This document shows, piece by piece, positions 51,059 through 60,417 of a stretch of 64,000 bases of DNA. The notes beneath the pieces were generated by a model. That model searched no databases. It was not told the DNA's origin and worked only from the letters and a program-made list of their open reading frames with translations. Source of the stretch: Bog-950 sp044228435 (GTDB lineage: Bacteria > Bacteroidota > Bacteroidia > Chitinophagales > LD1); contig JBGAUW010000002.1 of assembly GCA_044228435.1 (NCBI GenBank), positions 310,001 to 374,000 of the forward strand. Reading direction: 5' to 3'. Numbering within the stretch: position 1 is the stretch's first letter; each line of letters opens with the position of its first letter. The position numbers were made by a program, and so were the translations under genes.

Positions 51059-51601
51059 TCAATTGGTACAAGATATCTGATCTGTCTTCTTTACCTTATT
51101 GATGTTGTAGCAAAACGGAATTGCTCTGGCCAGTATGCTGTTATAAGTAGCGTTGCTCATGGTTCTGCTGCGGCTTAACACAAACAGAGATGACTTATTT
51201 GGATCGCCTACCAACATATTCTGTCCGTTAGGGTCGAAATAAATTATCCAGTAATCGGCAGCTACCGGTGCAGTTGGGAACTTTACTTTAAGTTTACTAA
51301 AATCGGAAGGATTAGGAACAGTAGCAGTTCCGTTAATAACGTTGGGAACTCCAATGGTAGCTCCACCTAAGCGGCAACTATTCGTTACCAGAATGTTGGT
51401 ACCATTATCGGTGTAAGTTGCTTTGGTACAATTGCACCCAACATTAAAAAACTGAGGGATACTGCCTATTTCGTACCAATCGCCTAAAAACTGGGCTTTG
51501 TTGGCAGTTGGGTCGGTAGTAACTGCCGGACAGTTATTAGCACTTGTGCATGAAGAAAGGGCAATAATTGCCGGGATAATAAAACTGAATAAACGAATCA
51601 T
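51059..51601 (-). CDS. Lipocalin-family lipoprotein
   Basis: The 180-aa protein starts MIRLFSFIIPAIIALSSCTSANN, a lipoprotein signal (lipobox ALSSC). It has the lipocalin GxW-type motif (LGDWYEIGSIPQFF) and the later NPSDFSKLKVKFP...YWIIYFDP pattern of Blc-type bacterial lipocalins. It would bind a small hydrophobic ligand at the outer membrane. It is convergent with the M28 gene. The start at 51601 is preferred over an upstream Met because it gives a clean signal. Confidence 0.85.
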   Translation of the reverse strand: MIRLFSFIIPAIIALSSCTSANNCPAVTTDPTANKAQFLGDWYEIGSIPQFFNVGCNCTKATYTDNGTNILVTNSCRLGGATIGVPNVINGTATVPNPSDFSKLKVKFPTAPVAADYWIIYFDPNGQNMLVGDPNKSSLFVLSRSRTMSNATYNSILARAIPFCYNINKVKKTDQISCTN

Positions 51602-51828
51602 GGTTCCTATTTTTGGGGTTATATAATAGGAATATAACAACATTGTTTAACTTTTGTTCGCAGAAAGTTAAACAAAATTAAAAACAGGTAATTTGAGTTA
51701 TTGCTGGGAGTGTTCTAAAACTGGATTGGCTTAGTCTGCCAGAGCGCCGGGGGCTTAAACAACAGAACAAACTGTTGCACTTTTAATCACGCCCGTTAAT
51801 ACCGGCATGTTTAATTTTTTAACAAGAT

Positions 51829-51845
51829 ATCACCGATTCGGTGAT
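51829..51845. repeat. 17-bp palindrome upstream of the 684-aa gene
   Basis: The sequence atcaccga-t-tcggtgat is a perfect hairpin about 90 bp before the next start, inside a 293-bp gap (51644-51936). It may be a regulatory site. Confidence 0.35.
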
Positions 51846-51871
51846 TGTTTTAATGGCTTTATGTAGAGTTA

Positions 51872-51903
51872 TTTGCATTAAACATTTATTTATTATGAAT
51901 TTG
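51872..51903 (+). promoter_or_regulatory. Candidate promoter of the 684-aa gene
   Basis: A TTTG at 51872-51875 is followed after 20 bp by TGAATTTG (51896-51903), one mismatch from TAnnTTTG, 33 bp before the ATG. Confidence 0.4.
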
Positions 51904-51936
51904 GTGTAGAAAATTACGCCATAAACAAAATTTAAT

Positions 51937-53991
51937 ATGCAAAAAACCAAATTGATCCTTTCTAATATATTTCTGAGCATCATTTTATGTTCGATTGTTT
52001 ATGCTCAAAATATTAATGGGGTCATTATGGATAGTAAGGATTCACTTGGATATTCCGATAGCTCAAAAAAAATTACAAGTGTAAATACTATCACCATTGG
52101 AACTATTAATAACAATTCAAATGCGAAAGAAGAGAGTAGTTCGTACATTCATCTCGTAGCAGGTATATTTTTCACAATGCTGTTCTTTCTGGCGTTGTGG
52201 TATATCAAAACGTCCGAAGATAAGAAAGCGGAAAAAAAGTTGCAAAACAACGAAGACAATCCTCACGAAAAAAGCTTTAAAAAACTAAGTGCTTTACTTG
52301 AAACGGTTAGAGAATCAGGGGTAGAAAAAGGTATAGTACTGCTTATCCTTTTAGGCGGACTGCTAACCGGTTTTGTCAACTACTTCGGTAATGGAATTGA
52401 TATATACACCAAGCTATATGTTGCCTTTGGCATAGCTGGGTTTACATTTTCCACCGTTTTTTGGCTCTTGGTTGGTTACGTAAAAACGACTAACAAAAAC
52501 CTAGAGGAAATAGGAAAACACATAGAGGGGCAACGTGACCCTTTAGTAAAAGCCAAAGAAAATAAAAAACTAAGTCATGCTCAAAGACACATAGCTAAAA
52601 TGCTCTATGAATCCACAGAAAACTCTGTGGTAGAATTAATTAACCCTGTAAAAGGAAAATCTTTTAACAGTATATCTGAATACAATTCATACCTGGAAAA
52701 ATGTATCCGAAAAATGATTGATTCTGAACATGGAGTAGTATATGCTGTATGTAGAAAGAAAGAATGGGATAGGCATCAAATATGGGTAGATCTAAACAAA
52801 TTGGCAATAAAAAACAGGGTCAGTGTAAGCAGAATTTTTCTTCCTTATGAAGGCATGGATGATGAAAAGTCGAAAACATATTGGAAATCACAATCAGATT
52901 ATGGCATACGCGTATTAGTTCCTGAAAACAAAGATGAAATGAAAACTCACCTTGAATCTCTCTTAGAAGGTGTGGATGAGCATTTCGGGTTCGTTATTTT
53001 TGAATTTAGCAGAACGGAAAAAGAAGTGGTTTTTCATCACAACCCGGAAGGTAAAGGTTCAATAGCAATTTCTGATAAACTACTAATAGCGCAGTTCAAA
53101 GCACTGTTTAATGACTTGCTCAAATTTTGTAAGGTATATCCCGATAGTAAACATAATGATAATCTAAGTTATGAGGCTTCAAAAATTTTGGAACTCATAT
53201 ATAACAGCACGAGGTATTTGCGCAATCATCGAATGAGCGACCTACAGATGATGTTCCTACTTTGGCGATTCAAGCGGGAAAATTATAGGATGAAGAATCT
53301 GGTAAACAAGGAGGTGACCTTAGAGGCTAAAGATAAATTCTCGTATCTCGCAGAAGTATATGGGCACTTAATAGAAATGATGCAGGGAGGCTATGAATAT
53401 TATGTAGTCACTCTTCCAGAGATTTGGGGAAGTGATGATAACTTAGGAAGCCCAGAGTTTATGCAGAATTCTATAAAAGCGGTAACTGAAAAGAATGCAA
53501 AAGTTGCAAGGGTAGTTTATGTGAAAGAAAATAAATTGGACTCAAGAGAAGATGATTTCAAATATCTGATAACCACATTAAAGGCAGTTAAGTTGATGGA
53601 AGAAGAGTTGGCAAATGGGGGAATGAATAGTAAAGCCGAACCTAAATTTTATATTGATGCTACTAATACTAAGGATACATCCGAAGAATGGCCGCTAGCA
53701 TATATGTTTATTGACAATAAGCACCAAGAGTGGTTACGTATAGAATCTGAAGGACTTATTAAACCTAGAGAAAAACAATATCCGAATTTCACGCTTAAGT
53801 ATTTTAACTTTAAGGAGGATAATGCGGAGAAAGCCAAAATGAACTTTCTGGAAAGACATGCAAAACTTTGGAAAGAGGGTAAGGGAATTGCGGAATTCAA
53901 AAAAATTCTTGCAAGTAAATGTACAGAGGAATTTAAAAATTTTCTAAGGGATAAATACCCAATGGATTACGCTTGTTTTTTCTCTGATTGA
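51937..53991 (+). CDS. Large membrane protein of unknown function with an internal duplication
   Basis: The 684-aa protein is not recognised. It has an N-terminal signal/anchor (1-23), transmembrane helices at about 72-90, 127-147 and 155-180, then a large cytoplasmic part. This part seems to hold two copies of a ~160-residue alpha/beta unit. Unit 1 (about 240-390) runs YLEKCIRKMID...VVYAVCRKKEW...LNKLAIKNRVSVSRIFLPYEG...YGIRVLVP...FGFVIFEF. Unit 2 (about 480-640) runs YGHLIEMMQ...YYVVTLPEIW...SIKAVTEKNAKVARVVYVKEN...KFYIDA...LAYMFIDN. The order of strands is the same, but identity is low. No catalytic motif (for example HKD) is visible. The gene is AT-rich and lies alone, so it may be acquired. 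Confidence 0.6.
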   Translation: MQKTKLILSNIFLSIILCSIVYAQNINGVIMDSKDSLGYSDSSKKITSVNTITIGTINNNSNAKEESSSYIHLVAGIFFTMLFFLALWYIKTSEDKKAEKKLQNNEDNPHEKSFKKLSALLETVRESGVEKGIVLLILLGGLLTGFVNYFGNGIDIYTKLYVAFGIAGFTFSTVFWLLVGYVKTTNKNLEEIGKHIEGQRDPLVKAKENKKLSHAQRHIAKMLYESTENSVVELINPVKGKSFNSISEYNSYLEKCIRKMIDSEHGVVYAVCRKKEWDRHQIWVDLNKLAIKNRVSVSRIFLPYEGMDDEKSKTYWKSQSDYGIRVLVPENKDEMKTHLESLLEGVDEHFGFVIFEFSRTEKEVVFHHNPEGKGSIAISDKLLIAQFKALFNDLLKFCKVYPDSKHNDNLSYEASKILELIYNSTRYLRNHRMSDLQMMFLLWRFKRENYRMKNLVNKEVTLEAKDKFSYLAEVYGHLIEMMQGGYEYYVVTLPEIWGSDDNLGSPEFMQNSIKAVTEKNAKVARVVYVKENKLDSREDDFKYLITTLKAVKLMEEELANGGMNSKAEPKFYIDATNTKDTSEEWPLAYMFIDNKHQEWLRIESEGLIKPREKQYPNFTLKYFNFKEDNAEKAKMNFLERHAKLWKEGKGIAEFKKILASKCTEEFKNFLRDKYPMDYACFFSD

Positions 53992-54205
53992 CCTCCATTC
54001 TATCCTGTTAAATAGATTGTTTAGCTTAATTGAATAAAAAACAAAAGCAGTTTGCAACGACTCAAACAAAACTGAAAAAAGTTAAGTGATGCAGATGCAA
54101 ACATGCTTTTCTACATAAAAATCCACTCTATTTTCATGCAACTGATTATTCTATTAGCTCCCTTGGATTGACTTCGTCGATCCAGGCGCTACGGGGGGGG
54201 GGCCT

Positions 54206-54335
54206 CAACAACAAAATCCGCGTCTGCTAAGGCAGACTGCTTATTTTTTGTTTTTTAAGGGAAGCATCAAGCAAGCTTGGCTTCCCTTAAAAAACAAAAA
54301 ATCCGCTCTCTTACGAGAAGCGGATTTTGTTGTTG
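54206..54335. repeat. Nested palindrome cluster beside tRNA-Gln
   Basis: Outer arms caacaacaaaatccgc (54206-54221) and its complement (54320-54335) enclose a 23-bp perfect inverted repeat (54243-54265/54280-54302) and a gtctgc/gcagac hairpin (54222-54237). The right outer arm reaches the 3' end of tRNA-Gln. A run of ten G residues (54193-54202) lies just to the left. The rest of 53992-54205 holds no gene. Confidence 0.55.
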
Positions 54336-54403
54336 GCCCAGCTGGATTCGAACCAACATACACAGAACCAAAATCTGTAGTCCTGCCATTAGACGATGGG
54401 CCA
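54333..54403 (-). tRNA. tRNA-Gln (TTG)
   Basis: On the minus strand the acceptor tggccca/tgggcca, the anticodon loop TTTTGGT (anticodon TTG) between acaga and tctgt, and T-arm ttggttcgaatccaa are present. CCA is not encoded. It lies upstream of the divergent GT117 gene. Confidence 0.92.
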
Positions 54404-54597
54404 ATGTTTCATTTTACAGAAACGGAGCGCAAAACTAATTATCCTTTAAACTTTTGCAAACTTCTTTCAAAATTTTAGTGTGTTTGTTACTTCGGCGCCC
54501 GTGGGGTATTATAGTTAACCGAACGTTCTTCTGTCTTTCGTGTATTTTAATACTTTTACGCCCGCCCGATACTAAACGGGCGCATACAAGCATAATT

Positions 54598-57500
54598 ATG
54601 AACCGATACAAATTAATTAACAACGTCTTCGGATGGCTCTCTTTCATATTTGCGGCCGTGGTTTATTCCATGACCATGGAGAGCACCGGAAGTTTTTGGG
54701 ATTGCGGCGAGTTTATTTCAGGTTGCTTTAAGTTACAGGTAGTTCACCCGCCGGGTGCCCCCTTCTTTTTAATGTTGGGCCGTATTTTTACCCTATTTAG
54801 CGGCGGCGACCCTTTGGTTAACGGAAGTGGAGGCAATGTGGCCATTAGCATTAACTTAATGAGCGCCCTGGCTACTGCAGGCTCGGTAATGTTTACCTTT
54901 TGGACTGTTACCGCCCTTGCCCGCAAGTTTGTTATTAAAGGCGACGATTACAGCACCGCCAACGTTATTACCGTAATAGGCGCCGGTTTGGTAGCTGCCG
55001 CCAGCTGCACTTTCCTCGATTCGCTTTGGTTTAGCGCTGTAGAGGGTGAGGTTTACGCCTTATCGCAGTTCTTTATGTCGCTTATTTTCTGGGCCATTAT
55101 GAAATGGGATGCCGATGATAGCAAATACGCTGACCACTGGCTGGTGCTAATTGCCTACATGACGGGCCTTTCGATAGGCGTGCACTTATTAAGCTTGCTG
55201 GCTATACCAGCTATTTCGATGGTATACTACTATAAGCGCTTTAAAACCACCCTTTCGGGCTGGATAGCGGCTGCTGCTATCGGTTTCCTAATACTGGGGG
55301 TTTACATGAAGTTTATTATATCGTTTACCCAAAGCTACCTGGCGGGTATGGATTTGTTTTTTGTAAATACCGTAGGCCTGCCATTTAACTACGGTGTTAT
55401 TATAGGTTTGCTATTGCTGGTGGCCATGTTGTTTGCCATATTGCGCTATACGCAAACCGGCAGCCGCACCGATTTTATTATCGCTATGTCGGTAACCGGG
55501 TTATATGTGCTTGTAGGGTTTATAATTACCGATAGCTTTACTGCTAAATTTATACGCGCCCTGTTTTTGGTGGCCGTTTATTACGCTTACCGTTCGGGCT
55601 ACGAATCGCGGAGGCTTTTAAACATAGCCATGCTTTCCATAGCCTTCTCTTATATAGGCTATATGAGCTACCTGATGGTGCCTATTCGCGCGGTTGCCAA
55701 TCCGCCAATTAACATGAACCGCCCGGTAGATCCGTTCAGCATAAAATCGTATGTTGACCGTGAGCAATACGGCGACCGCCCTTTATTAAAAGGACCGGAC
55801 TATACCTGCACCAGTTACGATATTGAAGACTACGTGCAAACCGGCGAGCGCTGGGAAAAAGACGAGGCTAAAAAGCAATACGTTTACGCAGGCCCTAAAC
55901 AGGATTACAAATACCGCGATGAGGTGTTGATGTTGTTTCCGCGCCTTGGTTTTTGGCAAGAGGAAGGCAAAAAAGCCGGTTACCGTGCCTGGTTAAACCC
56001 CGAATACAATGTGGTTGACCGCGCTACCAAAACGGTGGCTAAAACCTTCCCTCCTAACGGCCTTAAACAAGCGAACGATTATGCAGCCAGCCTTAATAAA
56101 GATGGCGCCGGGCAGTATTACGTTAAAGATAATATTCACTTTAGCGATAACCTGAACTTCTTCTTTAAGTACCAGATAGGTTATATGTATTTCCGTTACT
56201 TCTTCTGGAACTTTGCAGGCCGCCAAAATGATATACAGGGAACTTACGGTAACGACGATGGCCGTTGGATTTCGGGCATTCCGTTTATCGATAACCTGCA
56301 TAAATTTTACACGCCCGAGTGGCCGCAGGAAAACTTATCTAAATCGATGATGGCCAACAAGGCCCAGAACAAGTTCTTTATGCTACCGTTTATACTTGGC
56401 TTAATAGGCCTTATATACACGCTGTTTAAGGATGAAAAAACGTTTTGGATAATATTGGTGCTATTTGGAACCACCGGCTTTTTACAAATTGTTTACCAAA
56501 ACGAACCGCCGATAGAGCCGAGAGAGCGCGATTATGCTATTGCCTGTTCCTTCTTAACCTTTACCATGTGGATGGGCTTTGGGGTAGTGGCTATAATAGA
56601 CTTTTTAAAGAAACGCTTACCTGCAGTGCCAAGTGCTATTGGTGCAGTAGTATTATGTGCCTCGGCGCCGTTTTTAATGGGTAGCCAGGGTTGGGACGAC
56701 CACACCCGCCACGGCCGTTACCCGGCACGCGATTTCGCTATTGATTACCTGGAAAGCTGTGCTCCTAACGCCATCTTATTTACACAAGGCGATAACGATA
56801 CTTACCCGCTTTGGTATGCGCAAGAGACTGAAGGTATACGCCCCGATATCCGCATCATCAACCTATCGCTATTGGGTGTTGATTGGTATATTAAGCAGCT
56901 TAACTACAAAACCAACGATGCTGCCCCGCTTAAGCTTAGCTTTAAGCCCGAGCAATACCAGGGCAACCGCCGCGATGTAGTGCGCTACAAGCAAGATGCA
57001 CGCATACCCGAAGGCGCTGCTGTAGATTTAAAACGCATAATGACCTTTATTGCCAGCGAAGACCCGCGCGATAAGGTAAACTACCAGAACGGCGAAAGCG
57101 AAAACTACCTGCCGGCCCGCACCTTTATGGTAGAAATTGATACCAACAAGGCAAAGGACATGAACATGATTTCGCCGGATGATTACGGCCAGCTGGTGTC
57201 GCGTTTAGTTTGGAGCATTGATAACAGCGCCCTGATGAAGAACGACCTGCTTACCCTGGATATAGTGGCCAACAACATTATGGAGCGCCCTATTTACTTT
57301 GCGGTATCGGTAGCGCCGGAGGCTTACATGGGCTTAGAGAAATACTTCCAGCTGGAAGGCTTAACTTACCGTGTAGTGCCTAAAATTAACCCAAGCAACA
57401 GCCCATACAGCGCTCCGGTACGTGCCGATGTGATGTATGAGAACATGATGAAGAAATTCAAGTTTGCGAACATTGCCGAGAATAAGAATATTTACCTGGA

Positions 57501-57993
57501 TGAGAACACCCTGCGTATGACCGTAAACATACGTGGTAACTTTGGCCGCCTGGCACAAGCCCTGGTTGAAAAAGGCGAGAAGCAAAAAGCAGCCGAGGTA
57601 ATTGATTACTCGCTTAAGGTAATGCCTGCCGACCGTGTTGAACACTCGGTGTTTGATTACAGCTATCCTGAAGTTTATTACCAGGCCGACCAGAAAGAGA
57701 AGGGCCGCGCCCTGCTTACCGAAATGCTTGATAAAGCCAAGGATGAGTTAGACTACTACAAAACGGTTTATGCGTACTCGCTTAAGCAAGCCAGCGATGC
57801 CGGCGATATGGCTTATTTAGCCAGCCTGCAGCAAGGTGCCTTTATGGAACGCCGCGAGGTGCGCGAACAGCTTTACATTATGCAGGAACTCACCCTTACT
57901 GCAAAGAAATATGAGGACCCTGAATTTAATGCCAAAGTGGATAAGACCTTCCAGGATTACCGGATGAGTTTTGTGCAAATGCCTAAGCAGTAA
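54598..57993 (+). CDS. DUF2723/GT117-family membrane glycosyltransferase
   Basis: The 1131-aa protein starts MNRYKLINNVFGWLSFIFAAVVY. The N-terminal half is a multi-pass DUF2723 domain with the acidic GSFWDCGEFISGCFKLQVVHPPG motif in the first external loop, as in GT-C-type transferases. The family is named GT117 and is linked to protein glycosylation in this phylum. A large soluble part follows (including QGDNDTYPLWYAQETEGIRPD), then a TPR-like C-terminal region of helices. The start at 54598 replaces a longer unconserved extension. A terminator follows at 58015-58051. Confidence 0.9.
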   Translation: MNRYKLINNVFGWLSFIFAAVVYSMTMESTGSFWDCGEFISGCFKLQVVHPPGAPFFLMLGRIFTLFSGGDPLVNGSGGNVAISINLMSALATAGSVMFTFWTVTALARKFVIKGDDYSTANVITVIGAGLVAAASCTFLDSLWFSAVEGEVYALSQFFMSLIFWAIMKWDADDSKYADHWLVLIAYMTGLSIGVHLLSLLAIPAISMVYYYKRFKTTLSGWIAAAAIGFLILGVYMKFIISFTQSYLAGMDLFFVNTVGLPFNYGVIIGLLLLVAMLFAILRYTQTGSRTDFIIAMSVTGLYVLVGFIITDSFTAKFIRALFLVAVYYAYRSGYESRRLLNIAMLSIAFSYIGYMSYLMVPIRAVANPPINMNRPVDPFSIKSYVDREQYGDRPLLKGPDYTCTSYDIEDYVQTGERWEKDEAKKQYVYAGPKQDYKYRDEVLMLFPRLGFWQEEGKKAGYRAWLNPEYNVVDRATKTVAKTFPPNGLKQANDYAASLNKDGAGQYYVKDNIHFSDNLNFFFKYQIGYMYFRYFFWNFAGRQNDIQGTYGNDDGRWISGIPFIDNLHKFYTPEWPQENLSKSMMANKAQNKFFMLPFILGLIGLIYTLFKDEKTFWIILVLFGTTGFLQIVYQNEPPIEPRERDYAIACSFLTFTMWMGFGVVAIIDFLKKRLPAVPSAIGAVVLCASAPFLMGSQGWDDHTRHGRYPARDFAIDYLESCAPNAILFTQGDNDTYPLWYAQETEGIRPDIRIINLSLLGVDWYIKQLNYKTNDAAPLKLSFKPEQYQGNRRDVVRYKQDARIPEGAAVDLKRIMTFIASEDPRDKVNYQNGESENYLPARTFMVEIDTNKAKDMNMISPDDYGQLVSRLVWSIDNSALMKNDLLTLDIVANNIMERPIYFAVSVAPEAYMGLEKYFQLEGLTYRVVPKINPSNSPYSAPVRADVMYENMMKKFKFANIAENKNIYLDENTLRMTVNIRGNFGRLAQALVEKGEKQKAAEVIDYSLKVMPADRVEHSVFDYSYPEVYYQADQKEKGRALLTEMLDKAKDELDYYKTVYAYSLKQASDAGDMAYLASLQQGAFMERREVREQLYIMQELTLTAKKYEDPEFNAKVDKTFQDYRMSFVQMPKQ

Positions 57994-58014
57994 AAATTAG
58001 TTTAGGAATTTTAG

Positions 58015-58051
58015 AAAAGCATGTCAGTTGAAAGATTGACATGCTTTTTTT
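58015..58051 (+). terminator. Terminator of the GT117 gene
   Basis: The stem aaaagcatgtca pairs with tgacatgctttt and is followed by T residues. Confidence 0.82.
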
Positions 58052-58084
58052 ATTTCCGGTTGGGTTAGCAGATGTTCATACACA

Positions 58085-58715
58085 CGGGTTAGTCAATATG
58101 GGTCGTTCCTACGGAACTTAAGATTCAATTTATGCATACCCCGGACTAAAGTCCGGGGCTACAAAATGAATCGTTCCTACGGAACTTATTAGAGCCGTAG
58201 GTTCGGTGCATGTTGTAACGCCCTGTTTCAACAGAGCGATTACAATAAAAAGGCGCTAAGTTCCGTAGAAATGGTGCGTATTGCATTTGTATTGTGCAAC
58301 GGCGGCAGTAAGAATTCCAAGGAAGCATGTCAGTCTGAGCGGAGTCGAAGACAAGTGCTTCCGCCCGCGCAAATGCCGCACTTCGACTACGCTCAGTGTG
58401 ACATTTGCGTAGTTTAGCCAACCCAAAAGAGGTTTCCAACAACTATAGGCGGCACCTCCGGTGCGCAAAATTCTATTCTATTTATTTCTACAAACAGATG
58501 GCTCCTCCGGAGCAAAATACAATGCAGTTTTAAATGGCAATTAACACCACGTAGTGGTCGCCTGTTTGTAGAAAAAACCAATTGCCTCAATTGCGCACCG
58601 GAGGTGCCGCCTGTTTCATCTTCCGAATAACTACGGGTTTAAACGCGGCGGAGTGCAATAAAATGTATTTGAGTTCCGTGGGAACGGCCTATATTGCGCC
58701 TGCTAGTTTTTATAG
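58085..58715. repeat. Palindrome-rich intergenic region
   Basis: Between GT117 and rlmB lies ~630 bp with no gene but with many short dyads. Examples are ccccggactaaagtccgggg (58140s), gttccgtaggaac variants, and an imperfect 24-bp pair (58327-58350 with 58381-58404, of the gagcg.agtcgaag type). A 21-bp perfect inverted pair (58448-58468 with 58591-58611) encloses a 13-bp pair (58485-58497 with 58562-58574) and small hairpins such as gctcctccggagc. It looks like clustered dispersed repeats and not CRISPR: spacing and units are irregular. Confidence 0.6.
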
Positions 58716-58722
58716 CTACTTT

Positions 58723-59490
58723 ATGAAACAACACAAACAACACTTTTGCGTATTTGGCCGCAAGCCCATTTTAGAAGCTTTTAAGGCCGGTAAGCGATTT
58801 GATAAAATATTGCTGCTTAAAAGTGCCGCCGGTGAAGAGGTAACCGAAATTTATAAGCTGGCGCAGCAAACCGAAACGCCTACGCAAAATGTGCCTAAAG
58901 AAAAACTAGAGGCCGTTGCCAAAAAATACAGCAAGCACCGCGATGCTGACCTGCAGGGCGTGGTGGGCTTTTTATCTATTATAGATTACTATACGATAGA
59001 TGATGTGCTAAGCAGTGTTTACGAGAAGGGCCAAACACCTTTATTTGTAATACTGGATGGGGTAACCGATGTAGGTAATTTTGGCGCTATTGCCCGCTCG
59101 GTAGAGTGTTTGGGTGCCCATGCTATTATAGTGCCGTCGCAGGGCTCGGCGCAAATTAATAGCCAGGCTATGGATAGCAGCGCCGGTGCGCTTAAGCGCG
59201 TGCTGGTATGCCGCGAAAAGAGTTTAGCTAACGCCATCGACTTTTTAAAGACGAACGGCATACGCATTTACGGAACTGAAATGAAAAACTCCTCGGAGAT
59301 TGGCAAGGCCGACTTTACGGTGCCCTGCGCTATTGTAATGGGTGCCGAAGGCTACGGTATAAGCAAAGACATACTGAAGCAATGCGATGAGCGGGTGCGG
59401 ATACCTATGGTGGGTAAAACGGAATCGCTGAATGTATCGGTTAGTACGGGTATAGTGTTGTATGAGGCAGTGATGCAGAGAGCGAGGTAG
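58723..59490 (+). CDS. rlmB: 23S rRNA (guanosine-2'-O)-methyltransferase RlmB-like (TrmH/SpoU family)
   Basis: The 255-aa protein has an N-terminal substrate-binding domain (FCVFGRKPILEAFKAGKRFDKILLLKSA) and the SPOUT domain. Motif 1 is in ILDGVTDVGNFGAIARSVECLGAHAI, motif 2 in CAIVMGAEGYGISKDIL and motif 3 in IPMVGKTESLNVSVSTGIVLYEAVMQRAR, giving the trefoil-knot SAM site. It probably methylates the 2'-O of G2251 (or a near nucleotide) of 23S rRNA. The start at 58723 gives the normal length; the longer frame runs through palindromic repeats. Confidence 0.88.
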   Translation: MKQHKQHFCVFGRKPILEAFKAGKRFDKILLLKSAAGEEVTEIYKLAQQTETPTQNVPKEKLEAVAKKYSKHRDADLQGVVGFLSIIDYYTIDDVLSSVYEKGQTPLFVILDGVTDVGNFGAIARSVECLGAHAIIVPSQGSAQINSQAMDSSAGALKRVLVCREKSLANAIDFLKTNGIRIYGTEMKNSSEIGKADFTVPCAIVMGAEGYGISKDILKQCDERVRIPMVGKTESLNVSVSTGIVLYEAVMQRAR

Positions 59491-59645
59491 GCGCAGTTGA
59501 GAGTTGCCGGTTGTGGGTTGTTAGAGAATACAAACCTAAGAGCTCATTTCTGCCTACTTTTTGAGTTCCTTTAAGGGCTCTCGCCCCGATGAACCTGCGG
59601 AAGAGAAAGAGCGAATCCACCTCAAACACTGAACTGTTAAAAACC

Positions 59646-59728
59646 AATCATGGTTAACATATTTTCGGGTGTTAACCTTTTAAATGGCTTATTACCAACT
59701 ATTTGATTTTTGCATGTTAACCATGATT
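59646..59728. repeat. 83-bp palindromic MITE-like repeat, copy 2
   Basis: It starts aatcatggttaaca (59646-59659) and ends with the complement (59715-59728), exactly as copy 1 at 6504-6586, and the inner part matches copy 1 in reverse orientation. It sits in the 695-bp gap before the IS3 element. The rest of that gap holds another multi-hairpin element and no gene. Confidence 0.65.
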
Positions 59729-59821
59729 TTATTTTAACAAATGCCAGTATAACCAAAGGGCTACACCCTTTGTTGACATACTGCGCCCTTTCAGGGCTTA
59801 TGAGGGGAAGGCCTTTAAGCC

Positions 59822-59918
59822 AAGACCACCTCGGTCTTGCTTCGCTCGACCACTCCTCCTTGAAAACCGCCGCTCCCGATAAAAAATCGGGATGAAACAG
59901 GTAGCGGCGAAGGAGGAG
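59822..59918. repeat. Multi-hairpin intergenic repeat, related to 1411-1500
   Basis: An aagacc/ggtctt hairpin (59822-59838) is followed by nested arms ctcctcctt/aaggaggag (59853-59861/59910-59918), gccgct/agcggc and cccgat/atcggg. The cctcctt and cccgat...atcgggatgaaac parts match the element at 1411-1500 in inverse orientation. Confidence 0.5.
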
Positions 59919-60417
59919 AAAAAACTGCCTACTTTTCTGCCTACCTTTTGTGGGTTATTTAGCGACCTAAAACATCCTTATTATCAATACTTTGTGCGGC
60001 TTTAAACTGAATAAAGGCCGTATAAAATTGCAACCTTTTTTGCACCTATTTTTAACCGAGTGCAGCGCAGTAAGCCGAAGGTGTTACAGTTTACATTTTT
60101 TTTGTAGCACTTTGGCTTAAGCTGTTGCTAATCAAAAAACTGATGCAAAAACCTAGTGTAACAGTGTAACACTTTTGTCAACCTGTGTGTCGTCCTGAAA
60201 AAAGTTGACACATTTAGGCCTTAATCCTGTAATAGGTTTACAAATATAAATTAGTCCTGCATTCCCTTTACATTTGTGGCGAGGAGGAAACGGAAGTGAG
60301 CAATGCTGAAGAGCAACTCACCAGGGATAAATCCTCGGCTGACGAGTAATCGTTGATGGCTTGGCATTATTGCTAAGCCATATTTTTTACTCTGCAGCCT
60401 AATATGCCTTCAAAAAC

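Noticed and set aside
54454..54597. Longer N-terminus for the GT117 protein
   Set aside because: The extra 48 residues overlap the palindromic/tRNA region and are not signal- or domain-like; MNRYKLINN at 54598 is the natural start.
58085..58715. A CRISPR array
   Set aside because: The palindromes differ from each other, have no regular spacing and no repeat-spacer pattern; no cas genes are near.
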